From Planococcus citri (lineage: Eukaryota; Arthropoda; Insecta; Hemiptera; Pseudococcidae): a stretch of 64,000 nucleotides of DNA. The stretch is from positions 56,730,001-56,794,000 of the forward strand of contig NC_088679.1 of assembly GCF_950023065.1 (NCBI RefSeq), given 5' to 3'. The translations under genes were made by a program, and so were the position numbers. Shown here piece by piece: positions 11,442 through 24,087 of the stretch (its first letter is position 1; every line of letters begins with the position of its first letter). A model generated the notes under the pieces. It saw only the letters and a list, made by a program, of their open reading frames with translations. It made no database searches and had not been told where the DNA came from.

Positions 11442-13375
11442 CCTCCATAGCAGTGATGTCTCTTTGGAATATTTCTACTGTAGTTCATCTTTAATCGAAT
11501 TTTAGAAAACGCGGCTTTAAAATATTTTGAGCAGAAAATAAGGCGAGAGAGCAAAAGAAAAGGAGATTAATTTCTCGGAAGATGTCATTTATACGCGTTC
11601 AATTATTCATATTTACCTCGCCAACAACTTCGAGCATTAAATTGTTTGATCGAAACATTGGTACTTATGCTAATATGACAAAGTACATCGCAAAAGAAAG
11701 GAGTCTCTCGCAGATACTCGTAGGTAACCGCTACGCGTACCCGATACTTCTGACCTGCCTGTATTGTTATATACGATCAAGAGTAGGCACTGTTGTGGAC
11801 CTGCGGAAAGTACGAGAGCATTAATACGCGAAACAAATTACAAACGTTGATATACAACTGTATAGCAGAGTAAGAGACGGAGACGGACACAAGCAGATTA
11901 ATATTGCATGATTAGATGGCCTCTCGGCTGGTGCTATTCAGTTTCCAATTATGAATTGTGCACTCTATAATACGTACGATGGCCTAATCGTGAACTCGAA
12001 TGACTTGGGTATAGTTATATAGACGACTATCACACAATAGGTACTTAGGGTAGTGCTTTTTTACCTGTTAATTCTCGTAATGTATTCGTGCTCCCTTTAC
12101 TCCGAAGAAAAAACTCTTACAGTCCATTATACGTGTAGTTGTAGTATGTGCTATAGGTGTACTGACGTTGAACTTTTGAGTGCAGAATGTAACTCGAGTA
12201 CATGCCTTTGAAATGGTATTCAAATCATCGTATTGGTCACCCGTTTCGTTTTCAATTAACCGGAAACAATGGGCAGTTTGAAATTGCCTTCGGATTAAAC
12301 GGTGCGCGATAAAAGGTCTTGGGTGATTTGCTTTTAATAGAGTATAATTATGCCAAGTGTCAGACGCATAATGCCAGCCGACTATTCGGTTACATTTATT
12401 TACCATACTGCTGCATAGGTACTACAAATCCAACAACACAAATAAGCTTTTCATTGAGCATTCGAGCTGTAAAGCTTTCTCCGAAGAGGCTCGCGTACAA
12501 AATTCTGTTTACAACCCCCCTTGTCTTCAGCTCCCACTTGAATGATGTTTTGGCTCGCGACAACGTAATCGACTTTCTATTGAATACACGACTTTAATTT
12601 ATTTGTCAACTTGCTTCTGTTCAATCTTTCATCCCCAATTGTCTACTTTCACCCCCAACTCCACTACATCGTACCAGATTGAAAAAAAAACCTCCGTTAA
12701 TGTTTCCTTTATAGTGATTGCGGAGAAAATTACGCCAACTGTAAACACAATGTGATAATGGCTGATGGAAAAAAAAAACATCCCCGAGATGCCAAAGCAA
12801 GTAATAAAAATTTGTCAACGTTCAACACTACATTGATATTGTCCGAGCTAAAATGACTTGAAAAAAAAAACTACCCAACGTAGTGCACTATTCGATAAAA
12901 AAAAAACAGATCCGAATTCATTCTTTCTCCGGCACATAATGGTCAAGTATTTTTCTAGTTTGCCATTTCGCAAAAGTAATATTGCCATCACGTATCCGTT
13001 TTGGTATTTTTTTCCTCAACTGGACTATAAAATACCTGATAAATCAATTACGTGTAAGAGAAAACCCTTAAATAACATTTTCGTGTCTTTTACCAAGACG
13101 GATTAGTCGCCAAAGTGATTTCACATCGACCACCCTTCGTGGTTTCCAATTCTTATCACTTTTCATTCGCAACCGAGTGATTGCTCGGTTGGAAAAAAAT
13201 ATAAAAGTAATATTCTTTAAATGCGATCCCCTTTTCTTGAGCTGACACGACGCACACGGAGACTATACCGTCGATAGAAATACGATCGGTGGCATTTCAT
13301 TTTACAGTGAGATAATGTTTACAGTTTTTCTTTCGTTTGGGTGATAAATTTAATCTTAATTGAAATTTGTTTATA
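11442..13375. other. Intergenic stretch, no gene recognised
   Basis: The longest frame is 112 codons on the minus strand (12068-12406), with no recognisable domain and no splice context. No transposon ends were seen. Confidence 0.35.
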
Positions 13376-13740
13376 AGTCGTAAAAAATTTTAATTTCATA
13401 TGATCGGAAAATGAGTAGTTTCCTAGACAGTTTTGTGGTTGGAAAATACGTCTTTAACGCAGCTATCAAAACAAGTGCGGAAAGGAGTTACTTTCCTCCC
13501 TAGGGAGGAAAGTAACTGTTTTCCGCATATGTTTACAAATTTAAAATTAACAATTTTTTAAAATTTCAGCATTTATTTTCCTCTCATATGAAATTAAAAT
13601 AGTATACGCGACAGGATTGGACAGTAACGCGATTAACTTGTGCGATTTAAGTCGCTCGGCTTCGCCTCACTCCTTAAACTTCGCACTCGTTAATCGCATA
13701 CTTTCCGCTCCTGTCACGTAATATACTATTTCAACGAGGT
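13376..13740. repeat. Nested inverted repeats with a 30-bp perfect palindrome
   Basis: The outer region contains ATTTCATATGA near 13396 facing TCATATGAAAT near 13590. A second pair is GTATACGCGACAGG near 13603 facing CCTGTCACGTAATATAC near 13712. Between 13487 and 13516 lies an exact palindrome whose half-site is GTTACTTTCCTCCCT. The word CTCGGCTTCGCCTCACTCC is the complement of the 'GAGCGAAGCGAG' motif that recurs elsewhere in the window. Confidence 0.6.
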
Positions 13741-14309
13741 GATTCCGGACGAAAGTGTGGAGTTTTGGAGTTTCATTTGCTGAGTGAGAAAGTGACACAT
13801 GACGCTATGTCTTCGTTGATTTCCAAAGCCAAATGTACACTGTACAGATAGTTACAGACGGAAATAAAAAGCCAAGTTGATAAAAATTTGCTGTATTTAT
13901 CAGCTGGAATTTTTTTCGACTGTTCTATTTAATTTTTTTGTAGGAAGACCTGTAGAGGAAACGTTTAATGCTTCAAAACTTAAAATTTCATTCTTTTTTT
14001 CAATAATTTCAACAGCTCACAACGAAAATTTTTACATAAGTGTAATGACATAACACACGTAAAAAAATATAAAACTTGCAAAAAATTGAGTTCATTTTTT
14101 GGATAGCTATGAAAAATTTTCATGGGGATCACATACAGAAAAAAAATCATCGATACCACAGAGCAAATTATCATTTTGCTTGCCAAGTTGGTACCTGACA
14201 TTTGAAATTTCATAATAAAAATATTATAATAATTGCAACACTGGATAGTGGATTTTCTCTTGATGTGAGGCCTATCTAGGCAGTTCTAATGACTTTACTA
14301 AAAACTGAT

Positions 14310-14720
14310 TCAATTTTGAGCTCAAAATTTCTCATAAGTGCTCAAAAAAAGTTCTGATGAAAATTGTTAATGTTCTGGCACCACCCATTATGGGCTAAAA
14401 ATTCTTCAAAAATGTACAAAAAAAGTTATGATGGAAGTTTTTGATTTTCTAAGGATTTTCTATCCCATTTTAATATGTAGATTATAATGAAATTTTTCAA
14501 AAATTTCAAAAATCATGTCCGTGTGTTGGGCTTGAAATAAACCGTATTTATGTTACCGAAATACTTTAAATTTTAGCGCAATTTTAACTCATTTTGGTGG
14601 GTCACAAGGCATTTTTTCAAAAATTCCAAAAATCGTGACCCAATTATGTGTGCAAAATTCTTCAAAACTTGACAACAAAAGTTGTGATGAAATTTTTTGA
14701 TTTTTTGATGATAGTTATTC
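14310..14720. repeat. Degenerate copies of the 2500-3345 repeat family
   Basis: The same ordered words as at 2500-3345 are visible: GAGCTCAAAATTTCTCA, AAAAAAGTTATGATGGAAG and CATTTTGGTGGGTCAC. About three diverged units. No coding. Confidence 0.5.
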
Positions 14721-16839
14721 TAACCCTGGTTTGATGATTGCATGACACAGATATTTTAGTACCACTGATGGTAATTTTCAACATTCACATCATTTTAAAC
14801 AGGAAATGAAAATTCCATTTTTGATTTTCTAGTGCAGGTCCTGAAACTACATCCTTACTCTTAAATGCTTTCCATGTTGTATAATAGTGATTCCCGTTTT
14901 ACTTTTTCATTTTGAAAATACAGTTTGGCCTTTCTTCCAAAACATCATCGATATGATTTTTGTATTTTATTTTCAAAATTGGCGGGAGGGGATTTTTCTT
15001 TGGGATACCTGAACTTGAAAAAATACGCAGGTACATAATAAATTTTTTGAAATAAAAGGCTTAAAGACATATTGTCTTGATATGGTATGACCCTTCTAAT
15101 GTTCTGATACGTATTCCGGTTCTCTCGTATTCAATCTGAAAAACTACAGTCAATAGGTATCTATCTCATTCTCAGACCGCCCAAAAGTCGAGAAAACATG
15201 GTCAAGTCACGTTCTTCATAACAAAATGACAAGTCATATTCGCAACTTTTTTTTCCATTCTTTCTTTGAATATAGCCGACAACAAAATACAACAATAGTT
15301 AATAACACCCAGGAAAATTATCAATTATTTATGACCATCGAGAATAAGGGTGAATTTCGTAACACTTTTCACCCTTGTTTTGCAACAATCGTCATTATTT
15401 ACATCTTACTATGCTCTTTATCATTATTTTAACGAAGCTTCGTGCTACCGTATTGCGGGTCTTTATTATTAAAATTTTCTTTGTCTTTTCTCCTCCTTTC
15501 TTTAGAGGCTTTTTTTTCTTTCTCATTCTGTTCACGTTATGTAGGTGATTGTAACGCTAATGAGGAGCACAACAACATAGTGGTTAAAATAGTTGCATCC
15601 TTAGAAAACGACTCCTTTTTTTTATTCTTTTTTTTCTTCAAACAATTGGTGTAAGATTACGTGAGTAATAATAAAGTTGTAAGATTAAAAGATTTACTAT
15701 ACGTACAGGTGAATTATATACCTCTAGATGTACCTGCGATGAAAAGTGAAGCATGGTGTGTTTATATTTAAACGAGATATTTTGTATTCAACTCAATGAA
15801 TTTGAAAAAAAAAATAATATATATATAAAGACAAAGAGGTATTAATTGTTATGCTCGGTAATGATTACACAGAAAATAGTTAATCAGAATTATCTTTCAA
15901 CAGAAGAACTGAGTTTTTGATACCTTGATTACTTGATGTAATGAAATGATGCACTTGTTACTACATCGAAAAAATTACCGTGATATCTATCAAAAAGGTA
16001 CAGTTTTATTACAAATTAGGTAAGCTGAATTTTTATTTCCACTTTCAGGTACATATTTTACATAAATAATCCACTATTCGCCAAACCCACCCTCCAAGCA
16101 ATCAACAACCAATGCCCATTTCAGCAAACAAAATTACCCCACGAGAAAGATCACTCGCTCGCAAAATACTCGTACATTGAAAAACACTGCTAATAAAGAA
16201 GGAACCAATAAAACACAAAATTACTACTTAAACTAACGATTTGGAAACGAATACGAAAGGCAAAAAATAGGTATATCTGTACGAATAAACCCGCTACAGT
16301 TTTTAAAAGAAGACGTAAGTTTACAAATTAAATTTAAATAAAGCAGCAAAGTTTGCCCGAACGCCTAAAGATAGAATACTATAGCCGCACTCACGAACTA
16401 TTAAACAATTTTCCTCGTCATAAATTTTGTAAATACCATTAGAAAAAAGCGCGAGTAGAATTTAAATTGCTTTTCGAATATTATCGTCAGGTTTTTTTTT
16501 CTTCTTTTACGAGTATTTGTGATGAATTTGTACCCTATTAGGATGGGTAATATCGGAACAAAATACTTAATGGGTGTTTTCCTTCGTTTATAGGATAGAA
16601 AATTAAATTCGGCGGTGATACTTGACTTATTCAATAGATATTATGGACCTTTAACGTAAGTAATATAAATCGAAGGAATTTCAAATACGTAGCGCCAAAA
16701 AATTTTCAACATGCCCAGTTGAAATTTTTTTTCAATTTTGAGCAATAAATTTACATATTATTTTTTCTTCCATTCTTGAAATGTGCTCTTTGCATTTTGT
16801 AGGAATTCATTTCTCGAATTGAAGAAAAAAGATCAAGAT
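14721..16839. other. Intergenic stretch, no gene recognised
   Basis: AT-rich sequence with a short (AT)n run near 15820. The open frames here show no domain and are rich in low-complexity Phe/Leu/Ser or Lys. No transposon ends found. Confidence 0.35.
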
Positions 16840-16859
16840 CTCGTTATCTAAGGTCAGCT

Positions 16860-18684
16860 TCAAACGCAATGGAAAACCTTAGCTCTGTCTTCTGAATATG
16901 ACAAATATCTCGAGAAAAAGAAAAATCGTTTCTCATCAGAGTCAGATGACGATAGCATGACTCGACAGAATATTTCGTGTACGTTCCGTGGGCTGCCTAT
17001 TTGCCGTAAAATGTATTTATTCATAAATAGCATCGGAGAAAAGCGGCATCGAAATCTCATCGCACATTTTGATGAATGTGGAATTTCTACTCGAACTCAC
17101 GGCAACAGTAACAGACCTGCAAGGCGAGCTAATGTTTTTGAAGTTTTTGATAATAACAAGGTTGTTACATTCATTACGACATTCACTGAAAGATTTGCGC
17201 TACCACTCCCAGGTAGAATGCCTGCATTTCAAGAGTACAGAGTGCTTGAAATTACGATTAGTGGAAACCAATAGATCAGTCTACCAAAAATATGTTGCTA
17301 GTATTCGTGAAGAAGGCAATTCTGGAGCTGCTGGCTAAAGCTTATTTTGTAAAATTTGGACAAAATATTGTCCCTATATAACGACGTTAAAACCAGCCAC
17401 TGATTTGTGTGATGAATGTCGTGAGAATAACATAAAAATTTCAAAAGCTGCCAATACTAGTGATCCGAAGAAATTGGAAGTTATGAATGACGCTATGCAA
17501 CATCTTGGTGATGGGCAGACCCAACCCAAAGAGACTGCTATACTATGTGGAGAGAAAATGCTCAAAAACTTACGAAGATTCAACTCCATGAAAATTCGAC
17601 TTCTGTATCGTTTGCTGTTATTTCGTTCGATTTTAGTGAAAATGTTTCATACCCATCATCCCCACAACAAGTTGGGTCTTCTTTCTTCAAAGCTGGCAGA
17701 AAGTGCTCAATATTTGGTGTTGAAAACGAAGGCAGCGGTGTTCAATTTAATTTTCTAATGGATGAGATGGATAATGCCGGAAAAGGAGCTAACGTTGTTA
17801 TAAGCTGCTTAGATTCCTATACATTTCTCAAATGAACGTTGATCTTTTAGTAATGTTTGCCGACAACTGCTGGGCTCAAAATAAAAATAACGCTATGCTT
17901 CAGTATCTACGATGGCGAGTAAATATGGGCAAAAATAAAGAAATTCGTTTAAATTTCTTGTTGAAAGGACATACCAAATTCGGTCCTGACCGAAATTTTG
18001 CGATTTTAAAATCAAAGTATGCCCAATCGAACATCAATTGCTTCGAGGATGTGGTTCAGTGCGTGGAAAGTTCAATTTTCAATCGGGCGATTCCTACCTT
18101 AAACCCTTCGACTGGAGCACGAAATGTTATTTGGAGAGACTGGGCAGAATATTTGACTCGATTTTTCAAACCTCTAAATGGATTGACAAAGTACCATCAT
18201 GTTTTCTTTGAAAATTTATCTGCTGGTAGGGATGCTGGTTTTGTGAAAGCAAAAATGCTGAATAATTCAACAAAGATAGATGAATTCAATATGTATAATG
18301 AAGAGTTCAATCGATGTGAAAATCAAACCGCAGATAATTAACGTGACTTTCGACCTAACCAGACAGTGGTACCTTTTTAATAACATCAGACAGCTATGTT
18401 TCGATAAAAGCAAACAGGATTCTGTTGCGCCGAAGCCAAAGGAGTCAGTCATACCACCGGAAGATACTGTATCTGTGGCGCTAAAGCCTAATGAGCTAAG
18501 CAGCAAGCCGCCAAAAGATTCTGCTACCTCAAATCCGAAAGTTAGAGTAGTTATGAAAAATATGCCGAAAAAATCAAAAGAGCAGCCAAAGAAGAGTCCG
18601 AAAAAATCCAAACCAAAGCCAAAGAAGAGTCTGAAAAAATCCATACCAAAGCCAAAGTCGGAAAAAAAAGGTTTTGAAAAATAA
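16860..18684 (+). pseudogene. Transposase-like gene of the 'HADNC.GQNKN' family, frameshifted
   Basis: Five pieces in shifting frames follow one protein. (a) about 16900-17230: a Cys/His-poor N-terminal domain with KMYLFINSIGEKRHRNL, ISTRTHGNSNRPAR and LPGRMPAFQEY. (b) 17230-17560: SVYQKYVASIREEGNSGAAG, then CPYITTLKPATDLCDECREN after an in-frame TAA at 17336. (c) about 17560-17834: FKAGRKCSIFGVENEG and FLMDEMDNAGKGANVVIS. (d) 17832-18300: MFADNCWAQNKNNAMLQYL and GHTKFGPDRNF, acidic and His residues typical of an RNase-H-like catalytic core. (e) 18330-18684: QWYLFNNIRQLCFD and a Lys/Pro tail. Proteins of this type are abundant and multi-copy in invertebrates; I recall the core being catalogued as DUF7869, which I cannot verify here. 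At least four frameshifts and one stop make it non-functional. Terminal repeats were not found. Confidence 0.7.
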
Positions 18685-18879
18685 AAAATTGAATGGTGAT
18701 TTTTTATTTTAAAAAAAAAATGAAGGTCTCAGTTTTATTTATTTATTATATTTTATAAATAAACATGTTAAAAGGTTCATTAACCTTTGAGTTATTATTT
18801 TCGTAAATGTCTACAAGTTTCAATTCGCGCTTTCAACGTTTAAAATTACAACATGATAGCAGAGCGTTAGGTTTTTGTT

Positions 18880-19222
18880 CTACTGTTCTTTTTTGATGTG
18901 GAAAGCCCTTTATCTGCATCTCATTCTGATGAAAGGGATTGGGATATAGCTGTGAATCAAGTCGTTTGGAGTCTGAATAGTACTCCGAATGAAGCTACGG
19001 GATTTTCTTATTTTCAGTTATGGTTTGGTTATAGTCCTACGAATCTGCATCGAGCTTTTCTGGAAAATGAAGTTAAAACTTCTCAGATCAGTAAAAAAGT
19101 CATAGAGTTAAGAGAAGAAGCTATCAAAAGAATTACGAAAAATCAAAAATATATCAAAAAGAAGTTTTTGATAAGAAGCACAAGAAAGTAACTCTTTTTA
19201 AAATTGGAGAACTTGTGTTAAT
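18880..19222 (+). pseudogene. LTR-retrotransposon integrase C-terminal remnant
   Basis: The frame from about 18895 encodes the end of a retroviral-type integrase core: 'WDIAVNQVVWSLNSTPNEAT' then 'FQLWFGYSPTNLH', matching the Ty3/Gypsy pattern 'v..alN.t.n.sTg.sPf.l.fG..P'. The frame stops at 19189. A +/-1 shift near 19165 restores FDKKHKKVTLFKIGELVLIS, the start of the C-terminal DNA-binding part. At about 19222 it runs straight into the inverted repeat of foldback F1, so the rest is lost. No start and no upstream reverse transcriptase. Confidence 0.7.
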
Positions 19223-20460
19223 TTCGAAAAATTCATCACCTGCCAAAATTTCAAGTGCTAAAGTACCTTTTTCGATTTTTGGTGAATTTTTGAAAATCAA
19301 ATTTAGGCCAAAAATGAGGGAAAAAATTAAAATTTTACCAAATTGACCAATAAAGCTGAAATTTGAGATATACCCTATTTTCGAAATGCCAAATCGATTG
19401 AATACGGTTTAAAACCGTTTTGAGCAGTTCTGGAGCCTCCGCCAGATTTTTGAAACTCGAAATTCCCACAAAATTTCATCAAATGAAGATGGAAAGCCGA
19501 AATTCATTCTGCAAACTGATTTCAATACGCTACATAGTCGACTTCAGGTGGATTTCAAGTCATTTTGGAGGCTCCAACGACTTTTTGAAAATTACTGGAG
19601 TCTCCGCCAGATTTTGGAGTTAGCAAGCTGGAATTTACTTCGAGAACTAATTTCAATACGATACGAAGTCAACTGCATGGTGGTTCCAAATGGTTTTGAA
19701 GCTTCCAGCTACTTTTTGCATGGAAATTTCAATTTTCCAAAAAACGCCATACAACCTTTCAAAAAGTCACTGGAGGCTTCAAATTGATTCGAAATCCACC
19801 AGCTAGCAGTCGACTTCGTAGCGTATTGAAGTTGATTTGCAGAATGAATTTCGGCTTTCCATCTCCATTTTGATGAAATTTTAGGAAATTTCGAGTTTCA
19901 AAAATCGACTCGAGGCTCCAGTAATTTTTAAAAAGTTTCTGGAGGCTCCAAAACGACTTAAAATCCACCTGCAGTTGTCTTCGTAGCGCATTGAAATTTG
20001 TTTGCAGAATTAAATTTGGCTTTTCAACTCCATTTAATGAAATTTTGTCGGAATTTTGAGTTTCAAAAATCCGATTTGGCATGTCGAAAATAGGATGGTA
20101 TATACCAAATTTCAGCTTTCTTGGTCAATTTGGTAAAATTTTGATTTTTCCCCTTAGGTATTTTTGGATCAAATTTGATTTTCAAAAATTCACCAAAAAT
20201 CGAAAAAGGCACTTTAGCACTTGAAATTTTGACAGGTGATAAATTTTTGCTCGATCTTTCGATCTACCTTTGTACGATTTAAAAAATTTCCAGCAAGTTC
20301 TATGCTGGAACGCAAAATCTGCGATTTTGGCTGACCTGTCAATCGAAATGGCCGCCATTTTGTAAGTAAAGCCAATTTTTTTTTGAGGACAAGGGATAGA
20401 AATGTTCCTTAGGACTTCCTTTTAAGAAAAAAGTTGCCGGAGGATCGACGGTGGGGAGGT
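19222..20460. repeat. Foldback transposon family F1, copy 2
   Basis: Left arm from ATTCATCACCTGCCAAAATT (about 19222) through GATATACCCTATTTTCGAAA (19370-19390) is inverted at 20080-20245, which ends TTGAAATTTTGACAGGTGAT. The interior shares GGAGGCTCCA-type words and the right-hand module with ATGGCCGCCATTTT and GCCGGAGGATCGAC is the same as in copy 1 (5690-6940). This copy shows the left terminus that is worn away in copy 1. It seems to have inserted into, or replaced the end of, an integrase gene. Confidence 0.7.
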
Positions 20461-22604
20461 TCAAAAGATCCTTCTGCGAGCTCCCCAACTCTCTTGTTCA
20501 TTTTGTAAAGTCTTAATTATTATTGAAATATTTAATAAAGTATTGTAACACATCAAAATTCGAAATTATGGCACTTTTGTAATCGGAAAATTGCGTCAAA
20601 ATTGAGTCCATTCGTCTTCCTGGTCTCATTACTGTACGAAAAAATACACGAATAAAAACTTAGGTCCTATACATATATTGGGTAGGTACTCACCTCAGCT
20701 TTGAATTTCATAACCGTCTCGAGATAATTCCCAACGAATCCTTCAACCGTTTCTGAAACATCTTCCAGTCAACTAGATGCAAAACAATCGCCCGATATTT
20801 TTCATATTCTACTGATATTTCCATCGCCTTGAAAAAAGCTGGGTAATCTAAACATAAACAACCAACACCAAAATAGCCAAACATTAGGTTGAGATGTAAT
20901 TTTTCATTTCAACGCGACTCTATTCATACGACGACGAATACGTCGCCTTTACCTTTATCACACATCATATGGAAGTTCATCGATGTCCATCACGTTGAAT
21001 GGACATCGTCCCATCAAAAGATATTAAATTAGTTCCGAAGAATTAATTTCGAAAAAGATTCGCTACCATGAAGAAAAAAAAATGTTGTCAGTTAGGTCTT
21101 GTATAGCCTATATGCTCAACTGCTCAATATTAAAACCATAGCAGAGAAGGGTGATGTATGTATATTTTTTAACACCTTCCCGTCCACAACAACCCACTGT
21201 ATAGTGTATAAAAAAAAATAATACTGGTTGAAAAAGAAAAGTGATACTGATAAATGTTCACTCATTACGGCGAACCAGGTTCTCTTATATACTCGTACGT
21301 ATACCGGTGAGTTTCGTAACACGGATTTTTTGACCACTGTCCTCCTTCTCGACTCGGTTACGTGCTTAAATTGAATATAGTTTAATGATGCTTGCATGTG
21401 GTCAAAAAGAAATGAACCCTGTTCAATTTACTCGCTACTCGCAAGATTATACACTGCCATGCGAGAATGCTTCGCAATGCATATCTACATACTATACATA
21501 AATACAAGAGAGGGATGCCTGAGAGAGAGATACAAGGCTTTAAAAACCAACAAAGAATACACCGTCCGCGTCCGTCCGTACACGTCCGTATAGCTGTACG
21601 AACGAACGCGTATGTATCCTCATATATATCAAAACACCTCATCAATAATACCTTTCATTCTACTCGCTTCTTATCCGGCTACCTATTCTCTTCCGTAAGT
21701 AAACATTTTCTTGATAAATATCATGCAAATAACCGCAGAGGGTGTCCCTTTTCAATTTTCCTAACCGGTACAAAAATCAAATTGTCTGCATGACAAATAC
21801 ATAACTCATTTTGACTATTGTGTAATATTATGCGCTATCTCGTATATAGCATCGCGTTACGAGTATTTCGTAATATTACATTTTCTACCGTTGATGTGTG
21901 GCTCGGCTGAGCTCGGCTGCAGCGTCCTCCTATGTGTATTTTTCTTCTATACTCCTCCACCTTGCTCCTTTTCCACGTTTCTCTCGAATCTCATATTTCG
22001 TTATATGCCAAATAACTTTTTCACTTGTAAATTACCCGTGTCAGAGAGAGCCATGAAAAGGTTAAGTTTATAAGGGTCATTGTTTCAAATATCTATTTCG
22101 GAGCTACTGTGTGTATGGTAAGCGTGTATAGAGAGGACCTACGAGTATACCTATGGGTAGGTATATGTATATATGTAAGGATTAATCTTGAACAATATTT
22201 CATTCGTGATGTCAATTCCCCTAGGGGTGGCTCGCTCACAATCAGTCGACAAGTTATCGAAAGTTGGAATCGACGAAATATCGAAGTAGATAAATTGCTG
22301 GAACAGGTTGTGAGGGAAAAAAATGAAGTGTTTGTTGACGGATATACTTACCTACTTATCGACGTATTATCGATGGATTATCACTGGCGTATTTTTATCG
22401 AAAATTAACCGATATCTGGGCAGATAAACAATCGATTTTAATGAAGCCAATGTGGTACAGTTTATCGAAAGTTTTGGGAAATAATGATACATATATTTTT
22501 ATTGCAGAAGAAAATGGCGAATGAAGTTCATATGTATTTGTTCAGATAGCCTACTAGGGTTTGATCGAAAAAATAAATATGTTTTTTTTAGACGGACTTT
22601 GCAT
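20461..22604. other. Intergenic stretch, no gene recognised
   Basis: Open frames here (the longest is 108 codons, 21467-21793) lack family features. A small hairpin around 20970-21015 (GATGTCCAT / ATGGACATC) is the only structure noticed. Confidence 0.35.
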
Positions 22605-23671
22605 ACCCGGGGAAAAAACTTCAGATTTACCCAAACATGATCATGTATGGTGGATGAACTCGAGCATACATGATCATACATAAACCGATATTTCCATACA
22701 TGCTCATGTTAAAAAAATGTTCCCCACATGATCATACATGATCAACATAGTCATATATGATCATGTATGATCAAGTATGATTCAGTGTAACCATGATCAT
22801 GTACGATTAATTTTGATTATGTATAATCAAGTATAATCAAATATGATTCAGTAAATACGGGGGGACATGTTCATCCATCCATACATGATCATGTATGGCT
22901 CCGTCTAAATTTTTCCCCCGGGTTGTTTCAATAAAAATTTTATTTTTAAATCTATTACCAAGTAGGTATGTGAAAAATTACAAAAAGGATTAAAATTCAG
23001 ATTGGTTAAAAAATTGAAATTCTGAAAAAAAATTGAAAAATAAAATTGTTATCAGATGGAAAAAAAACAAAAAAAAAAGTTTCACTATAAATAGAATAAA
23101 ATTTATAAGTAGATATCACAGAATGTTTGAAAAAGCTGCGAATAAAACTTTTTTCAAATCTCTTTGATGCTTCTGTAATTTAAATTTTTAAAATGTGGGT
23201 ATTATGAAATAATAATACATTTTTTAAATTTCTGATTGAATAGTGATCAAACTCTATAGCTACTGCATAATTTTACCAATTGTGAAGGGCGCAAATATAG
23301 GTAACTATTTATTTATTTATTTTATTGGGTGCCATATACAGCTACTATGGCTAGGGACACCTCATACTTACTCATAATTTATAAGCTTTATATTTGAATT
23401 TGTATTTTTTGGAATTTTAGGATTTCTTGCAAGATTTGTTTGGGGAAGATGAATCGCAACTGTAGGTACATTCCATAAATAATTATACTACAGCAGTCAT
23501 GATCTTACTAGATTCATCATGGTCATACAAGATCACACTTGATGATGTATGATCATACTTCGTCACACTTGATCATACATGAGCATGTGGGGGAGATTTT
23601 TTTAGTATGATCATGTATGAAGTCAGCATACATGATCATGTATGGCCAAGTCGGAACTTTTTTCCCCGGGT
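22605..23671. repeat. TA-flanked element packed with ATGATCAT palindromes
   Basis: The left end [TA]CCCGGGGAAAAAACTTC is the inverse of the right end, GTCGGAACTTTTTTCCCCGGG[TA]. A third copy of this end lies at 22898-22923, facing the same way as the right end, so either one 319-bp element (22605-22923) sits beside a second or one element has a duplicated end. Just inside each end is CATGATCATGTATGG, and at least ten variants of the palindromic word ATGATCAT fill 22630-22900 and 23490-23640. No transposase is encoded. Confidence 0.7.
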
Positions 23672-24087
23672 AATCTGAAAAATCTGGATTATGGATTGTC
23701 AAAATCCCGTTTTTTTCTTACAAATTCAAAGTCAGTTTTTGACAATCTGTCGGTTCTTTTTACCAGATTGTAAACAGATTACATCCAGATTATTGAAAAT
23801 CCATAATTTACTGATTTTGGATTTTACTTCAACAAAAATGAACTCTTTAGCTAATGATTTCCAACTATACCTGATTTTGAATTTTCCTTTTAAAAAAAAT
23901 GTTTTCCACCAAAATTTTTCAAAACTACATATGTGACGTGACCTGACAAAATCGACCTTCGGACCTAAAAAATTATTTTTCACTTTTTGACGGATTTTTG
24001 GTACTCGGACATTCAAAAATCATTTAAAATCACCCAGAAGTCCCTATGATTTGCATAGATCCATATACATGGTAATCCAGTCAGAAG

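Noticed and set aside
12068..12406. 112-codon minus-strand ORF
   Set aside because: No domain, no splice or promoter context, composition compatible with chance.
22109..22408. 99-codon ORF starting MCMVSVYRED
   Set aside because: No family likeness and no gene signals nearby; not enough to call.
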